From: Natranaerovirga hydrolytica
GTDB taxonomy: Bacteria > Bacillota > Clostridia > Lachnospirales > DSM-24629
DNA: 64,000 nucleotides
Direction of reading: 5' to 3'
NCBI RefSeq assembly: GCF_004339095.1
Contig: NZ_SMGQ01000011.1
Span: 1-64,000, forward strand
The notes under the pieces were generated by a model. It was not told where the DNA came from, ran no database searches, and saw only the letters and a list, made by a program, of their open reading frames with translations. The translations under genes and the position numbers were made by a program. This document shows positions 45,437 through 54,094 of this stretch, piece by piece; position 1 is the stretch's first letter; each line of letters begins with the position of its first letter.

Positions 45437-46789
45437 ATGAGTAAAAGAACTGTGTCAAAAGAAGTATACGATATTGATGGAAAACCACCATTTAGGGAAG
45501 CTTTTCCATTAGCCATACAGCATGTATTGGCTATGTTTGCAGGTAATGTAACGGTACCGATTATTGTTGCAGGTGCTATTGGAGCAGCTGATGAAAGAGC
45601 ATTTTTGATTCAGTGTGCTATGTTGGTAGCCGGTTTAGCCACATTGTTACAAGTCTATCGAATTGGAAAAATGGGTGCAAAGCTCCCGATTGTTATGGGT
45701 ACCAGCTTTGGGTTTGTACCAACGAGTATAGCCATAGGTAATGCTTTTGGTCTGTCGGGATTACTGGGAGCAACCTTGATAGGAGGTATTTTTGAAGCCT
45801 TCTTAGGATTTTTTATTAAGCCACTTAGAAAATTTTTCCCACCTATTGTAACAGGTATTGTCTTGTTAACCATTGGGTTATCATTATTGCCAACAGGTAT
45901 CACATATGTAGCAGGTGGTAATGGGGCAGAAGACTTTGGTGGACTCAATCATTTATTTTTAGCGGCAGTTGTTTTAATTACCATTGTCTTATTAAATCAA
46001 TTTGCTAAAGGTATGGCGAAAATGTCAGCCATATTAATTGGTATTATTGTAGGATATATTGTTGCTATTCCTATGAATATGATAGATTTTTCAGGTGTAG
46101 CACAAGCCAGTTGGTTTGGTTTCCCAACCCCTTTAAAATATGGGTTGACATTTCACTGGGAAGCCATTAGCGCAATGATTGTTCTTTATATTGTAACAGC
46201 AGTAGAAACGGTTGGCGATATTTCAGGTATTACCATTGGTGGTGCAGACCGAGAAGCTACTGATGAAGAATTATCAGGTGGTGTTATTGCAGATGGTGTT
46301 GCAAGTGCTGTTGGTTCCTTATTTAATGCATTACCTAACACATCATTTAGTCAAAATGTAGGGATTGTCTCATTTACAAAAGTCATGAGTACCCATGTTG
46401 TAAAAATTGGTGGTATTTTCTTAGCCCTTTCTGCATTGGTACCAAAATTAGGTGCATTAATTGCGGCAATGCCATCTAGTGTTTTAGGTGGAGCAGCTAT
46501 TGTTATGTTTGGTTCCATTGCTGTTATGGGGATTAAATTAATCAGTTCAGAACCATTAGGCAATCGAGAAGTATTAATTTTATCCATTGCCCTTTGTTTA
46601 GGATTTGGTTTTGGAACAGTAGATGGTGCATTAAGCGCTTTCCCAGAATCCGTTCAAAATGTATTTGGTGGTTCAGGAATTGTTATTGGATTTTTAGTAG
46701 CAACGCTATTAAATGCTATTCTTCCTAAAGAAAAAGAAGAAAAAACCCATCAAAAAAAATATAAGAAGACAGCGGAACATACTGCATAA
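45437..46789 (+). CDS. NCS2-family xanthine/uracil permease
   Basis: A 450-residue permease with about 12-14 membrane helices from the nucleobase-cation symporter 2 family. Motifs include QHVLAMFAGNVTVPI near the start, ETVGDISGIT, and NTSFSQNVGIVSFTKV. Context favours xanthine or urate over uracil. ATG 45437 lies ten bases after AAGGAG; GTG 45428 abuts that site. Confidence 0.92.
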   Translation: MSKRTVSKEVYDIDGKPPFREAFPLAIQHVLAMFAGNVTVPIIVAGAIGAADERAFLIQCAMLVAGLATLLQVYRIGKMGAKLPIVMGTSFGFVPTSIAIGNAFGLSGLLGATLIGGIFEAFLGFFIKPLRKFFPPIVTGIVLLTIGLSLLPTGITYVAGGNGAEDFGGLNHLFLAAVVLITIVLLNQFAKGMAKMSAILIGIIVGYIVAIPMNMIDFSGVAQASWFGFPTPLKYGLTFHWEAISAMIVLYIVTAVETVGDISGITIGGADREATDEELSGGVIADGVASAVGSLFNALPNTSFSQNVGIVSFTKVMSTHVVKIGGIFLALSALVPKLGALIAAMPSSVLGGAAIVMFGSIAVMGIKLISSEPLGNREVLILSIALCLGFGFGTVDGALSAFPESVQNVFGGSGIVIGFLVATLLNAILPKEKEEKTHQKKYKKTAEHTA

Positions 46790-46795
46790 TTAAAG

Positions 46796-46834
46796 GTCTA
46801 ATATATACTTAAGCAATTTAAGTATATATTAGAC
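46796..46834 (+). terminator. Perfect AT-rich hairpin after the permease
   Basis: Arms 46796-46812 and 46818-46834 are exact 17-base complements around GCAAT. There is no T-run downstream, so it may be a weak terminator or a stability hairpin separating the permease from the fused hydroxylase. Confidence 0.5.
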
Positions 46835-46881
46835 TTACATATTTATTTGGATGTGTATTCATTTTAAAGGAGGAATGACTT

Positions 46882-49608
46882 ATGAAGACAAAGATTACAA
46901 TTACCGTAAATGGTGTCATATATAATAAAACGGTAGAAGATACATTAAATTTATTAAACTTCTTAAGAGAAGACTTAGGATTGATTGGTACAAAAAATGG
47001 TTGTGGAAAAGGACATTGTGGTACGTGTACGGTCATTGTTAATGGTGAGGCAAAACGTTCTTGTATTGTAAGGATGAATAAATTAGATGGTGCCATAGTT
47101 GAAACCATAGAAGGCATTTCATCTCAAGAAGGGCTAAATTATATACAAGAAGGTTTTGTCCAAGAAGGCGCCATACAATGTGGTTTTTGTACGCCAGGTA
47201 TGATTATGGCAACAAAAGCATTATTAGATAAAAATGATGACCCAAGTGAAGAAGCAATTAAGGAAGCTTTAAAAAATAATGTTTGTAGATGTACAGGGTA
47301 TACCACCATCATTAAAGCGGTTAAAAAGGCAGCCTATTTAAAAAAACAACAAGCAGAATGTGTAAAAGAAAGTATACTGTCTAATCAATACATTGGTCAA
47401 TCGGTTATTCGTAAAGATGCCCTTAGTAAAGTAAAGGGAGAACGGGTTTTTGCAGATGATTATAAAGAAAAAGATATGTTATATGGTAAAATGGTCTTTA
47501 GTCAATATGCACATGCAAAAATTATTTCAATCGATACAAAAGAAGCAGAAGAATCAGAAGGCGTTGTCAAAATAGCTATGGCTAAAGACATTCCAGGTCA
47601 AAATGCCTTTGGTTTATTTGAAGCAGAGCAACCAGTTATTGCAGAAAATGAAGTGAAATATTTAGGTGAAGTGGTGGCAGTGGTTTATGCAAAAACCAAT
47701 GAACAAGCAGAACATGCAGCCCGCTTGGTTAAAGTAGAATATGAAGTATTAAAGCCAATATTATCACCAATCGAAGCTTTTGAAGAAGATGCACCATTGG
47801 TTCATGAAGACAGAGAAAATAATATTGTCCATTATGTCAATGTAAGAAAAGGAGAAGTAGATGAAGGGTTTAAGAATGCAGATGTAGTAATCGAAGGGTA
47901 TTATTACACCCCAGCTATAGAGCATGCTTATTTAGAGCCAGAAGCTTGTCTTGCAAAGCCAGAAGAAGATACAATAACCATCTGGACAGGTAATCAAGGA
48001 TCAAAAGCTTATCAAGAAATGATTGCTACAAGTTTAGATCTGCCGATGGAAAAGATAAGGGTCATTTACACGCCTTGTGGTGGCGGTTTTGGTGGAAAAG
48101 AAGAACCGACTGTACAAATCCACGCTGCTCTGGGAACCTATTTAACTCAAAAACCAGTAAAAATGGTATTAACCCGTGAAGAATCTATTCGAATGAGTAT
48201 AAAACGTCATCCGATGCACGTATGGATGAAGCATGGCGCTACAAAAGATGGAAAATTGGTTGCCATGGAGTCAAGGGTTATTGCAGATGCAGGGGCATAT
48301 ATGTCACAAACCAAACCAGTCATTTTCCGTTCAGCTGTAACAGCAACTGGACCGTATGTCATTCCTAATGTGAAAGCAGATTCTTATGGTTTGTATACCC
48401 ATAATAATCCAAGTGGTGCTTTTAGAGGGTTTGGTAGCACACAAGCCAGTTTTGGCGCGGAGATACAAATGGATAAAATTGCAGAAAAACTCAATATGGA
48501 CCCTGTAGAATTAAGAAGAAAAAATGCTTTTAAAGAAGGGGAATTAACCAGTACAGGGCAACTTTTAAAAGATGGTGTGGGATATTTAGAAACTTTGGAA
48601 GCCGCACAAAATGCTTTAAATAAAATGAAAGAAGATTATCAAGGTGTTACTAGACCAACCCATAAAAAACTTGGGTTTGGGTTAGCAAGTTCTTATAAAA
48701 ATGTAGGAATAGGAACAGGTAAATTGGATCAAGCCGGTGCGATCATTGAGATAGAAGAAAGTGGTCGAATAACGGTTAAAATGGGTGCAACAGATATGGG
48801 GCAAGGTGTGGATACCATCGTGGCTCAAATTGCAGCCACCGCTTTAAATGTACCTTATGATATCATAGATGTTATTGCTTGTGATACGTTAATCTGTCCT
48901 GATGGTGGTATGACAACCGCTTCAAGACAAACCTACGTAACAGGTAATGCCGTTAAAAAAGCTGCTAATCTATTAAAAGAAAAGTTATCACAGTATATAG
49001 AAGTCAATGAAAAGAATCAGGAAACATTAGCATTTGTCTACCAAGAAGCCAGTAAAAAAGGTGAAAAGCTTTCCGTTGAAACGGATTATAGACCACCAAA
49101 AACTTACCCACATGATGGGAATGCTAATCCCGTACCAGGTAAACCCATAGAAGCATATGATATTCACTATTCTTATTGTTTTGCAACAGCGGCTGTAGCA
49201 CTAGAAGTGGATACACGAACAGGAGAAGTGAAGGTCTTAAAAGTCAGTGCAGCTCAAGATGTAGGAAAAGCCATTCATCCTCAAAATATAAAAGGTCAAA
49301 TAGAAGGAGCAGTTGTCATGGGAATGGGCTTTGCATTATCTGAAGAATTTTTACAAGATGATACAAAGATTATAACAGACAACTTAAATCAATTAAGAAT
49401 ACCTAAAATTACAGATATACCAGAAATCGCCCCCATTATTGTAGAAGTAAAACAAAATGAAGGACCTTACGGTGCAAAAGGAATGGGAGAAGTTGGATTA
49501 AATCCAATGGCTCCAGCCATATCTAATGCTATTTTCGATGCGGTAGGTATTAGACTTCAAATCTTACCCATGAAAAAAGAAAAGGTATTGTCTGCGTTGA
49601 AGGGATAA
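46882..49608 (+). CDS. Fused 2Fe-2S/molybdenum hydroxylase, no FAD domain
   Basis: A 908-residue protein that joins a 2Fe-2S subunit (residues 1-155, with NGCGKGHCGTC, CGFCTPGM and CRCTGY) directly to a molybdenum subunit (GGGFGGKEE, GAFRGFGSTQ, MGQGVDT, and YGAKGMGE with the catalytic Glu). There is no FAD segment, as in Desulfovibrio aldehyde oxidoreductase and in some clostridial selenium-dependent hydroxylases. Electrons may go to ferredoxin or to a separate flavin protein. ATG 46882 follows AAAGGAGGA. XdhC and a MoeA-like protein are encoded downstream. The purine setting suggests xanthine dehydrogenase, but aldehyde oxidation is possible. Confidence 0.92.
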   Translation: MKTKITITVNGVIYNKTVEDTLNLLNFLREDLGLIGTKNGCGKGHCGTCTVIVNGEAKRSCIVRMNKLDGAIVETIEGISSQEGLNYIQEGFVQEGAIQCGFCTPGMIMATKALLDKNDDPSEEAIKEALKNNVCRCTGYTTIIKAVKKAAYLKKQQAECVKESILSNQYIGQSVIRKDALSKVKGERVFADDYKEKDMLYGKMVFSQYAHAKIISIDTKEAEESEGVVKIAMAKDIPGQNAFGLFEAEQPVIAENEVKYLGEVVAVVYAKTNEQAEHAARLVKVEYEVLKPILSPIEAFEEDAPLVHEDRENNIVHYVNVRKGEVDEGFKNADVVIEGYYYTPAIEHAYLEPEACLAKPEEDTITIWTGNQGSKAYQEMIATSLDLPMEKIRVIYTPCGGGFGGKEEPTVQIHAALGTYLTQKPVKMVLTREESIRMSIKRHPMHVWMKHGATKDGKLVAMESRVIADAGAYMSQTKPVIFRSAVTATGPYVIPNVKADSYGLYTHNNPSGAFRGFGSTQASFGAEIQMDKIAEKLNMDPVELRRKNAFKEGELTSTGQLLKDGVGYLETLEAAQNALNKMKEDYQGVTRPTHKKLGFGLASSYKNVGIGTGKLDQAGAIIEIEESGRITVKMGATDMGQGVDTIVAQIAATALNVPYDIIDVIACDTLICPDGGMTTASRQTYVTGNAVKKAANLLKEKLSQYIEVNEKNQETLAFVYQEASKKGEKLSVETDYRPPKTYPHDGNANPVPGKPIEAYDIHYSYCFATAAVALEVDTRTGEVKVLKVSAAQDVGKAIHPQNIKGQIEGAVVMGMGFALSEEFLQDDTKIITDNLNQLRIPKITDIPEIAPIIVEVKQNEGPYGAKGMGEVGLNPMAPAISNAIFDAVGIRLQILPMKKEKVLSALKG

Positions 49609-49625
49609 CTGAGATATGCTATAAT
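49597..49625 (+). promoter_or_regulatory. Internal promoter for the XRE-cupin regulator
   Basis: TTGAAG (49597-49602) and TATAAT (49620-49625) lie 17 bases apart. The -35 is inside the last codons of the fused hydroxylase gene, so the regulator can be made independently of the operon. Confidence 0.65.
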
Positions 49626-49657
49626 AAAGCAAATTTATGAGTAAAGGAACGAAGCGT

Positions 49658-50194
49658 ATGATTGGTGGAAAAATAAGAGAGAAAAGAAAAGAGGTTGGAC
49701 TTAGCCTAAAAGAATTGGCTAATAAAACAGACTTAACACCAGGATTTTTAAGTCAGATAGAAAGAGATTTGGCAGAGCCTTCAATTACTTCATTAAGAAA
49801 GCTTTCAGAGGCATTAGGTGTAGCGGTTTTCTATTTTTTAATGGATGATATACACAAAAATCCCGTGGTGAAAAAAGGAGAAGGCAAAATTCTTAACTTT
49901 AGAAATTCTCATGTTAACTACGAATTATTATCTCCTGACTTAAATAGACAGATGGAAATGTTTAGGGCAGAATTAGAACCAGGAGCGATGACTTGTGAAG
50001 AACCCCTTAGTCATCCAGGTGAAGAGGTTACCCATGTTATACAAGGAAAAATGTTAATTACAATTGGTGAAGAAGAATATACCCTAGATGAAGGGGACAC
50101 CATATATTATTATTGTAGTCTGCCACATAAAATTATCAGTATCGGTGAAAAAAATCTCATTTTTATATCTACAATCACACCGCCAGAATTTTAA
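49658..50194 (+). CDS. XRE-family regulator with cupin domain
   Basis: A 178-residue regulator: helix-turn-helix in residues 1-60 (LKELANKTDLTPGFLSQIERDLAEPS) and a cupin sensor domain in about 105-175 (HPGEEVTHVIQGK). PuuR-like proteins of this plan sense small metabolites. ATG 49658 is preferred, with AAAGGA upstream; ATG 49637 has no binding site. It is the only DNA-binding regulator encoded inside the purine/molybdenum region and so the best candidate for its transcriptional control. The ligand is unknown. Confidence 0.88.
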   Translation: MIGGKIREKRKEVGLSLKELANKTDLTPGFLSQIERDLAEPSITSLRKLSEALGVAVFYFLMDDIHKNPVVKKGEGKILNFRNSHVNYELLSPDLNRQMEMFRAELEPGAMTCEEPLSHPGEEVTHVIQGKMLITIGEEEYTLDEGDTIYYYCSLPHKIISIGEKNLIFISTITPPEF

Positions 50195-50233
50195 AGAAAT
50201 GTTAATGGGCTCAAGAAGTTTGGAGTGATGATT

Positions 50234-51256
50234 ATGATCCAAAAAGTGTCAATAGAAAATGCAGTGGGTATGGTTTTAGCCCATGATTTAACTAAAATCA
50301 TACCGAAAGAATACAAAGGCGCTCCTTTTAAAAAAGGATATATCATAAAAGAAGAAGACATAGAGCCTTTAAAAAAAATGGGCAAATACCATATCAATAT
50401 CATCCAAATAGATGAAAAACGATTGCATGAAGAAGAAGCAGCCTATGCAATTGGGATGGCTGCTGCAGGAGAGGGCATCTCTTTAACGAAGCCATCAGAA
50501 GGAAAAGTCAGTCTGAAAGCCAATGCAAAAGGTCTACTGAAGATTAATAAAAAGCTATTAGAAGCCGTTAATGAGATCGATGATATCATATTGTCCACTA
50601 GACATACTCATACCATCGTAGAAGCCAATCAAATTGTAGCTGGAACAAAAGTCATACCCTTGGTTATTGAAAAAGATAAAATTACTAGGGTTAAAAAGAT
50701 TTTAGAAAAAGAAGAGCCTATGGTTAGCATTAAACCACTCATGCCATTAAAAGTGGGGATTGTGGTAACGGGTACAGAAGTTTATACTGGAAAAATAGAA
50801 GATAAATTTGGACAAGTGCTTGTGGATAAAGCAAAAGATATGGGCGGCATACCATTTGACGTATTATTTGCACCTGATGAAGAAGATAAAATTACTCAAT
50901 GTATTCATAGGCACCTAGAACAAGGTGCAGATTTAGTAATGGTGTCTGGTGGAATGGCTGTTGATGCAGATGATGTAACCCCTAATGCCATAGAAAAGGT
51001 TTCTACAGAAGTCATTTCCTATGGTTCACCAGTCTTGCCAGGCGCTATGTTTATGATGGCTTATAGGAAAGATATCCCTATCTTAGGTATCCCGGCTTGT
51101 GGTATGTTTAGTAAAATTACCGTATTAGATCTTATATTACCAAGGGTATTTGCTAAAGATAAAATTAATAAAAAGGACATCATTTCATTGGCTCACGGTG
51201 GTTTATGCTTAAACTGTGAACGATGTACCTATCCTGTGTGTCCTTTAGGAAAGTAA
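50234..51256 (+). CDS. MoeA-like molybdopterin-binding protein
   Basis: A 340-residue protein with a MoeA-type N-terminal region and a molybdopterin-binding domain: GIVVTGTEVYTGKIEDKFG, and VSGGMAVDADDVTPNAI where most relatives have GGTS. The C-terminus is a short Cys cluster, CLNCERCTYPVCPLGK, which looks like a metal or iron-sulfur site and is not part of MoeA. ATG 50234 lies five bases after GGAGTGA. It likely acts in molybdenum insertion for the neighbouring hydroxylases. Confidence 0.86.
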   Translation: MIQKVSIENAVGMVLAHDLTKIIPKEYKGAPFKKGYIIKEEDIEPLKKMGKYHINIIQIDEKRLHEEEAAYAIGMAAAGEGISLTKPSEGKVSLKANAKGLLKINKKLLEAVNEIDDIILSTRHTHTIVEANQIVAGTKVIPLVIEKDKITRVKKILEKEEPMVSIKPLMPLKVGIVVTGTEVYTGKIEDKFGQVLVDKAKDMGGIPFDVLFAPDEEDKITQCIHRHLEQGADLVMVSGGMAVDADDVTPNAIEKVSTEVISYGSPVLPGAMFMMAYRKDIPILGIPACGMFSKITVLDLILPRVFAKDKINKKDIISLAHGGLCLNCERCTYPVCPLGK

Positions 51257-51267
51257 GGTGAGTGCAT

Positions 51268-52074
51268 ATGAATATATTTGAAGAAATTGTTCAATTACAA
51301 AAAAACAATGAAAGTTTTGCTGTGGCTACAATTATAGCTTCCAAAGGTTCTACACCGAGGCATATAGGCAAGATGATTGTAAAAAAAGATGGTCAAATTA
51401 AAGGCACTATTGGTGGTGGATTAGCAGAGTCATTTGTTATACAAGAAGCAATTCATGCCATAAAAAACAAACAATCCAAAACAGTGGAATACACATTAAA
51501 TAGCGACGAAAAAGGCGGTATAAAAATGTATTGTGGTGGATCATTATCACTCTTTATTGAAGTGATACCTAAGCGTACACGAGTCATTATTATTGGTGGT
51601 GGGCATGTTGGACAAGCAGTAGCCCATTTAGCAAAGACATTAGATTATCAAATTGTTGTAGTCGATGATAGAGAAGCATATGCTAACCAAACAGTATACC
51701 CAATGGCAGAAGAACTATATACCCATGAAGATATAGTAAAGGCGCTGGAAAAGGTAAAAATGGATGATAATACCTATGTGTTAATTTTTACAAAAGACTC
51801 TGATGAAAGTGTTTTACGCTATGTGATACAAGAAAAAGTGGCTTTTATAGGTATGATTGGTAGTGGTAGAAAAGTGATAAAAACATTTAATAAGTTACAT
51901 GAAGAAGGCATTAAAAAAGCAGCTTTAGATAAAGTATATGCCCCATTAGGATTGGATATTGGTGCAGAGACACCAGAAGAAATTGCTATTAGCATTATTG
52001 GTGAAATGATGAAAGCCAAAAATCAATCCTCTGGAAAATCATTAAAAGACGTAAAAAGAAAAAAATTTGAATAG
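51268..52074 (+). CDS. xdhC: XdhC/CoxI-family molybdenum hydroxylase accessory protein
   Basis: A 268-residue protein with an N-terminal XdhC/CoxI domain (ASKGSTPRHIGKMIV, TIGGGLAE) and a C-terminal Rossmann domain (VIIIGGGHVGQAVAHLA). XdhC binds the molybdenum cofactor, supports its sulfuration and delivers it to xanthine dehydrogenase. ATG 51268 follows AAGGTGA; GTG 51262 is rejected. It overlaps neither neighbour but sits 11 bases after the MoeA-like gene. The late LDIGAETPEEIAISI motif is typical of the family. Confidence 0.92.
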   Translation: MNIFEEIVQLQKNNESFAVATIIASKGSTPRHIGKMIVKKDGQIKGTIGGGLAESFVIQEAIHAIKNKQSKTVEYTLNSDEKGGIKMYCGGSLSLFIEVIPKRTRVIIIGGGHVGQAVAHLAKTLDYQIVVVDDREAYANQTVYPMAEELYTHEDIVKALEKVKMDDNTYVLIFTKDSDESVLRYVIQEKVAFIGMIGSGRKVIKTFNKLHEEGIKKAALDKVYAPLGLDIGAETPEEIAISIIGEMMKAKNQSSGKSLKDVKRKKFE

Positions 52075-52101
52075 ATGCAATAAGGGAGTATAGGTGAAGG
52101 T

Positions 52102-52776
52102 ATGAGTAGTACTACATTAAAATATATTGCAATTTTAAGTATGTTCATAGACCATATAGGTGCTATTTTATTTCCAGAAATCATTGGTTTTAGAATCATT
52201 GGGAGATTGGCGTTTCCCATATTTGCCTTTTTATTAACGGAAGGTTTTATACATACAAAAAACATAAAAAGGTATACCCTTCGATTGGTTTTTTTTGCTA
52301 TCATCTCTGAAATACCATTCAATATGGCTTTTTATAATCGTCTATTTTATATGGGACACTTAAATATATTTTTCACCTTATTATTGGGCTTAGTCAGCCT
52401 AATTTTATTTGAAAAGTACAAAGATAAAAAAAATCTTGTTGGCAGTTTGTGTGTTTATATGGTTATGATTATAGGCCTGTTGCTTAATGTAGATTACTCT
52501 ATATATGGCGTGTTAATGATTTTTGTATTTTATTATTTTAGATACGAGTACAAAAAAATAGTGATTTATATTGGAGCAATTAATACGATTATCGCCCTAT
52601 CTTCCTTTAGCATAAATATGAACCTACAAAGTCTAATACAATTATTTGCCATTGTTTCTTTAGCTGTTATTGCATTATATAATGGACAAAAAGGAAAACA
52701 GATACAATATTTCTTTTATATATTTTATCCCTTACATCTTATGATTTTGTACGGGGCAGCCTTGTTCTTTGCTTAG
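52102..52776 (+). CDS. TraX-family membrane protein
   Basis: A 224-residue protein with about seven membrane helices. The N-terminal LKYIAILSMFIDHIGAILFP and the FAIISEIPFNMAFY blocks match the TraX family, first known from F-pilin acetylation, but chromosomal members have unknown roles. It follows xdhC by 27 bases and probably ends that operon. Its last 38 bases overlap the end of the opposing ion channel gene. Confidence 0.85.
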   Translation: MSSTTLKYIAILSMFIDHIGAILFPEIIGFRIIGRLAFPIFAFLLTEGFIHTKNIKRYTLRLVFFAIISEIPFNMAFYNRLFYMGHLNIFFTLLLGLVSLILFEKYKDKKNLVGSLCVYMVMIIGLLLNVDYSIYGVLMIFVFYYFRYEYKKIVIYIGAINTIIALSSFSINMNLQSLIQLFAIVSLAVIALYNGQKGKQIQYFFYIFYPLHLMILYGAALFFA

Positions 52777-53494
52777 AGTGTTTTGATAACAATAATTCTT
52801 GTAATTGATGCTTGTTGCTAAAGATAATGATAATAGCAATAGGCCATAGCACAGTGGTGATAAGATGGCCAAATAGAGCTTGTATCATTACCAGTTTTTT
52901 GGTTGTTTCAGAATAATCTAGAGGCGTAATATCTCCAAAGCCAATGGTGAAAAAAGTGGTTGAACTAAAATACAAAGCATCTAATTTAGAAGTATAAGCA
53001 TTACTGCCTTCTAAGCCTTCGTTGAATAGTTTGCTAAGATAATGGTATAAAACACTAAATGTACTAAGAACAGAGTACAACAAAATAATATAAAAAATAA
53101 AAAGTAAGACGATTCGTATGAGGGTTTCGTATTGATATAAAAAAGTTCTTCTTTTAAATTCTAAAGCAGGTTTAATGTTATAAGCCAATATAATGAAATT
53201 AAGTATTGAAAGAAAGAAAAATAAACAAATTATATAAATTGTTGTATGGGTAGTAGAATGATTCAATAGTAAATAATGATAATAAAATAATAAAGTTGGC
53301 AAAGTAATCAGTAGGATACTATTAAAAAGGAAAGAGGTATAATAAGACATTTTATTGATAGATAATAATACCATTGAAAAAAATAAAAATGAAATATAAT
53401 AAAAAAATTGGGCTTTTAACATCAAGCTAAAAAGAACAGAAAAAATAAAAAGTATGAAAGCAATTTTAAAATATGAATTTTGACTTTTATACAA
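52739..53494 (-). CDS. Two-pore-type potassium channel protein
   Basis: A 251-residue membrane protein with about six helices. The last two flank a pore loop with the selectivity filter TIGFGD, which matches potassium channels, and no cytoplasmic RCK domain follows. TTG 53494 is preferred since AAGGTG lies seven bases upstream; GTG 53503 overlaps that site. The 3' end overlaps traX by 38 bases. The first four helices are not recognised. Confidence 0.83.
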   Translation of the reverse strand: MYKSQNSYFKIAFILFIFSVLFSLMLKAQFFYYISFLFFSMVLLSINKMSYYTSFLFNSILLITLPTLLFYYHYLLLNHSTTHTTIYIICLFFFLSILNFIILAYNIKPALEFKRRTFLYQYETLIRIVLLFIFYIILLYSVLSTFSVLYHYLSKLFNEGLEGSNAYTSKLDALYFSSTTFFTIGFGDITPLDYSETTKKLVMIQALFGHLITTVLWPIAIIIIFSNKHQLQELLLSKHSKQRTRLPRTKS

Positions 53495-53552
53495 AGCTAA
53501 CACCTTAATTCTGATAGAATTTATATAGTTATATTATGATACTTAACTATGA

Positions 53553-53595
53553 AAGTATAACCATTAAATAAAAAGCTTATTTAATGATTATACTT
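53553..53595 (-). terminator. Terminator-like hairpin after the small Cys protein
   Basis: Arms 53553-53571 and 53577-53595 pair over 19 bases with one mismatch. It lies just after the stop of the minus-strand small protein gene and before the channel gene. A clear T-run is lacking on the minus strand. Confidence 0.5.
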
Positions 53596-53602
53596 AAAAG
53601 AA

Positions 53603-53800
53603 TTAATCATTCATTTTATGGTTGGTCATAATTTCATCATATAAATCAAGTTGACAGTGCCCATCTTGTTCTAGGTGCTTACAATTAAGACAACTTATAT
53701 CGTCCCCTACAGAAGCAGCAAAGGCTTCATTTGGATTATCAGGTTTATAGCTGCTACATTTATGTGCTACAAAACTATACTCTTCAAAATTAGCTCTCAT
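53603..53800 (-). CDS. Small cysteine-containing hypothetical protein
   Basis: A 65-residue protein with CLNCKHLEQDGHC, a CxxC plus a further Cys that could bind a metal. Its start overlaps the end of the upstream small gene by 11 bases, suggesting translational coupling. No family is recognised with confidence. Confidence 0.65.
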   Translation of the reverse strand: MRANFEEYSFVAHKCSSYKPDNPNEAFAASVGDDISCLNCKHLEQDGHCQLDLYDEIMTNHKMND

Positions 53801-53972
53801 AATTATTTAAACTCCCTTCATCTGTATACGTTTCATTATTATTTGTATCAGCATCTAAGTTAATGGATGCTAAGGGAAATAAAATAGTCGTCAAATCATC
53901 CGCTAAATCTTCTACACTATTTGTAGGTTTTGGATATCTATCAAGTCTTGATCGCTTACTTTCAAACCTCAT
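53790..53972 (-). CDS. Small hypothetical protein
   Basis: A 60-residue acidic protein beginning MRFESKRSRLDRYP. ATG 53972 follows AAGGGAGGA; a longer in-frame version from 54092 would lack a binding site. It has no cysteines or membrane segment and no recognised family. It forms a two-gene unit with the downstream Cys protein. Confidence 0.62.
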   Translation of the reverse strand: MRFESKRSRLDRYPKPTNSVEDLADDLTTILFPLASINLDADTNNNETYTDEGSLNNYES

Positions 53973-54094
53973 AAAAAAATCCTCCCTTAACCAACTTAAA
54001 TTATAGTAGTGACTATATTTATTATCTCCATAGAGACATAAAATATGTAGTGAGTTAAAGGAAGGATTTTCAGTTTTAAAAAAATCGTTCAATA

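Noticed and set aside
35920-49608. Possible selenocysteine codons in the hydroxylase genes
   Set aside because: All hydroxylase frames are intact without in-frame TGA, and no selenocysteine insertion element was needed or seen.
53675-53863. Plus-strand open frame opposite the small Cys protein
   Set aside because: No ribosome binding site, and the minus-strand frames overlap with coupled starts and strong binding sites.
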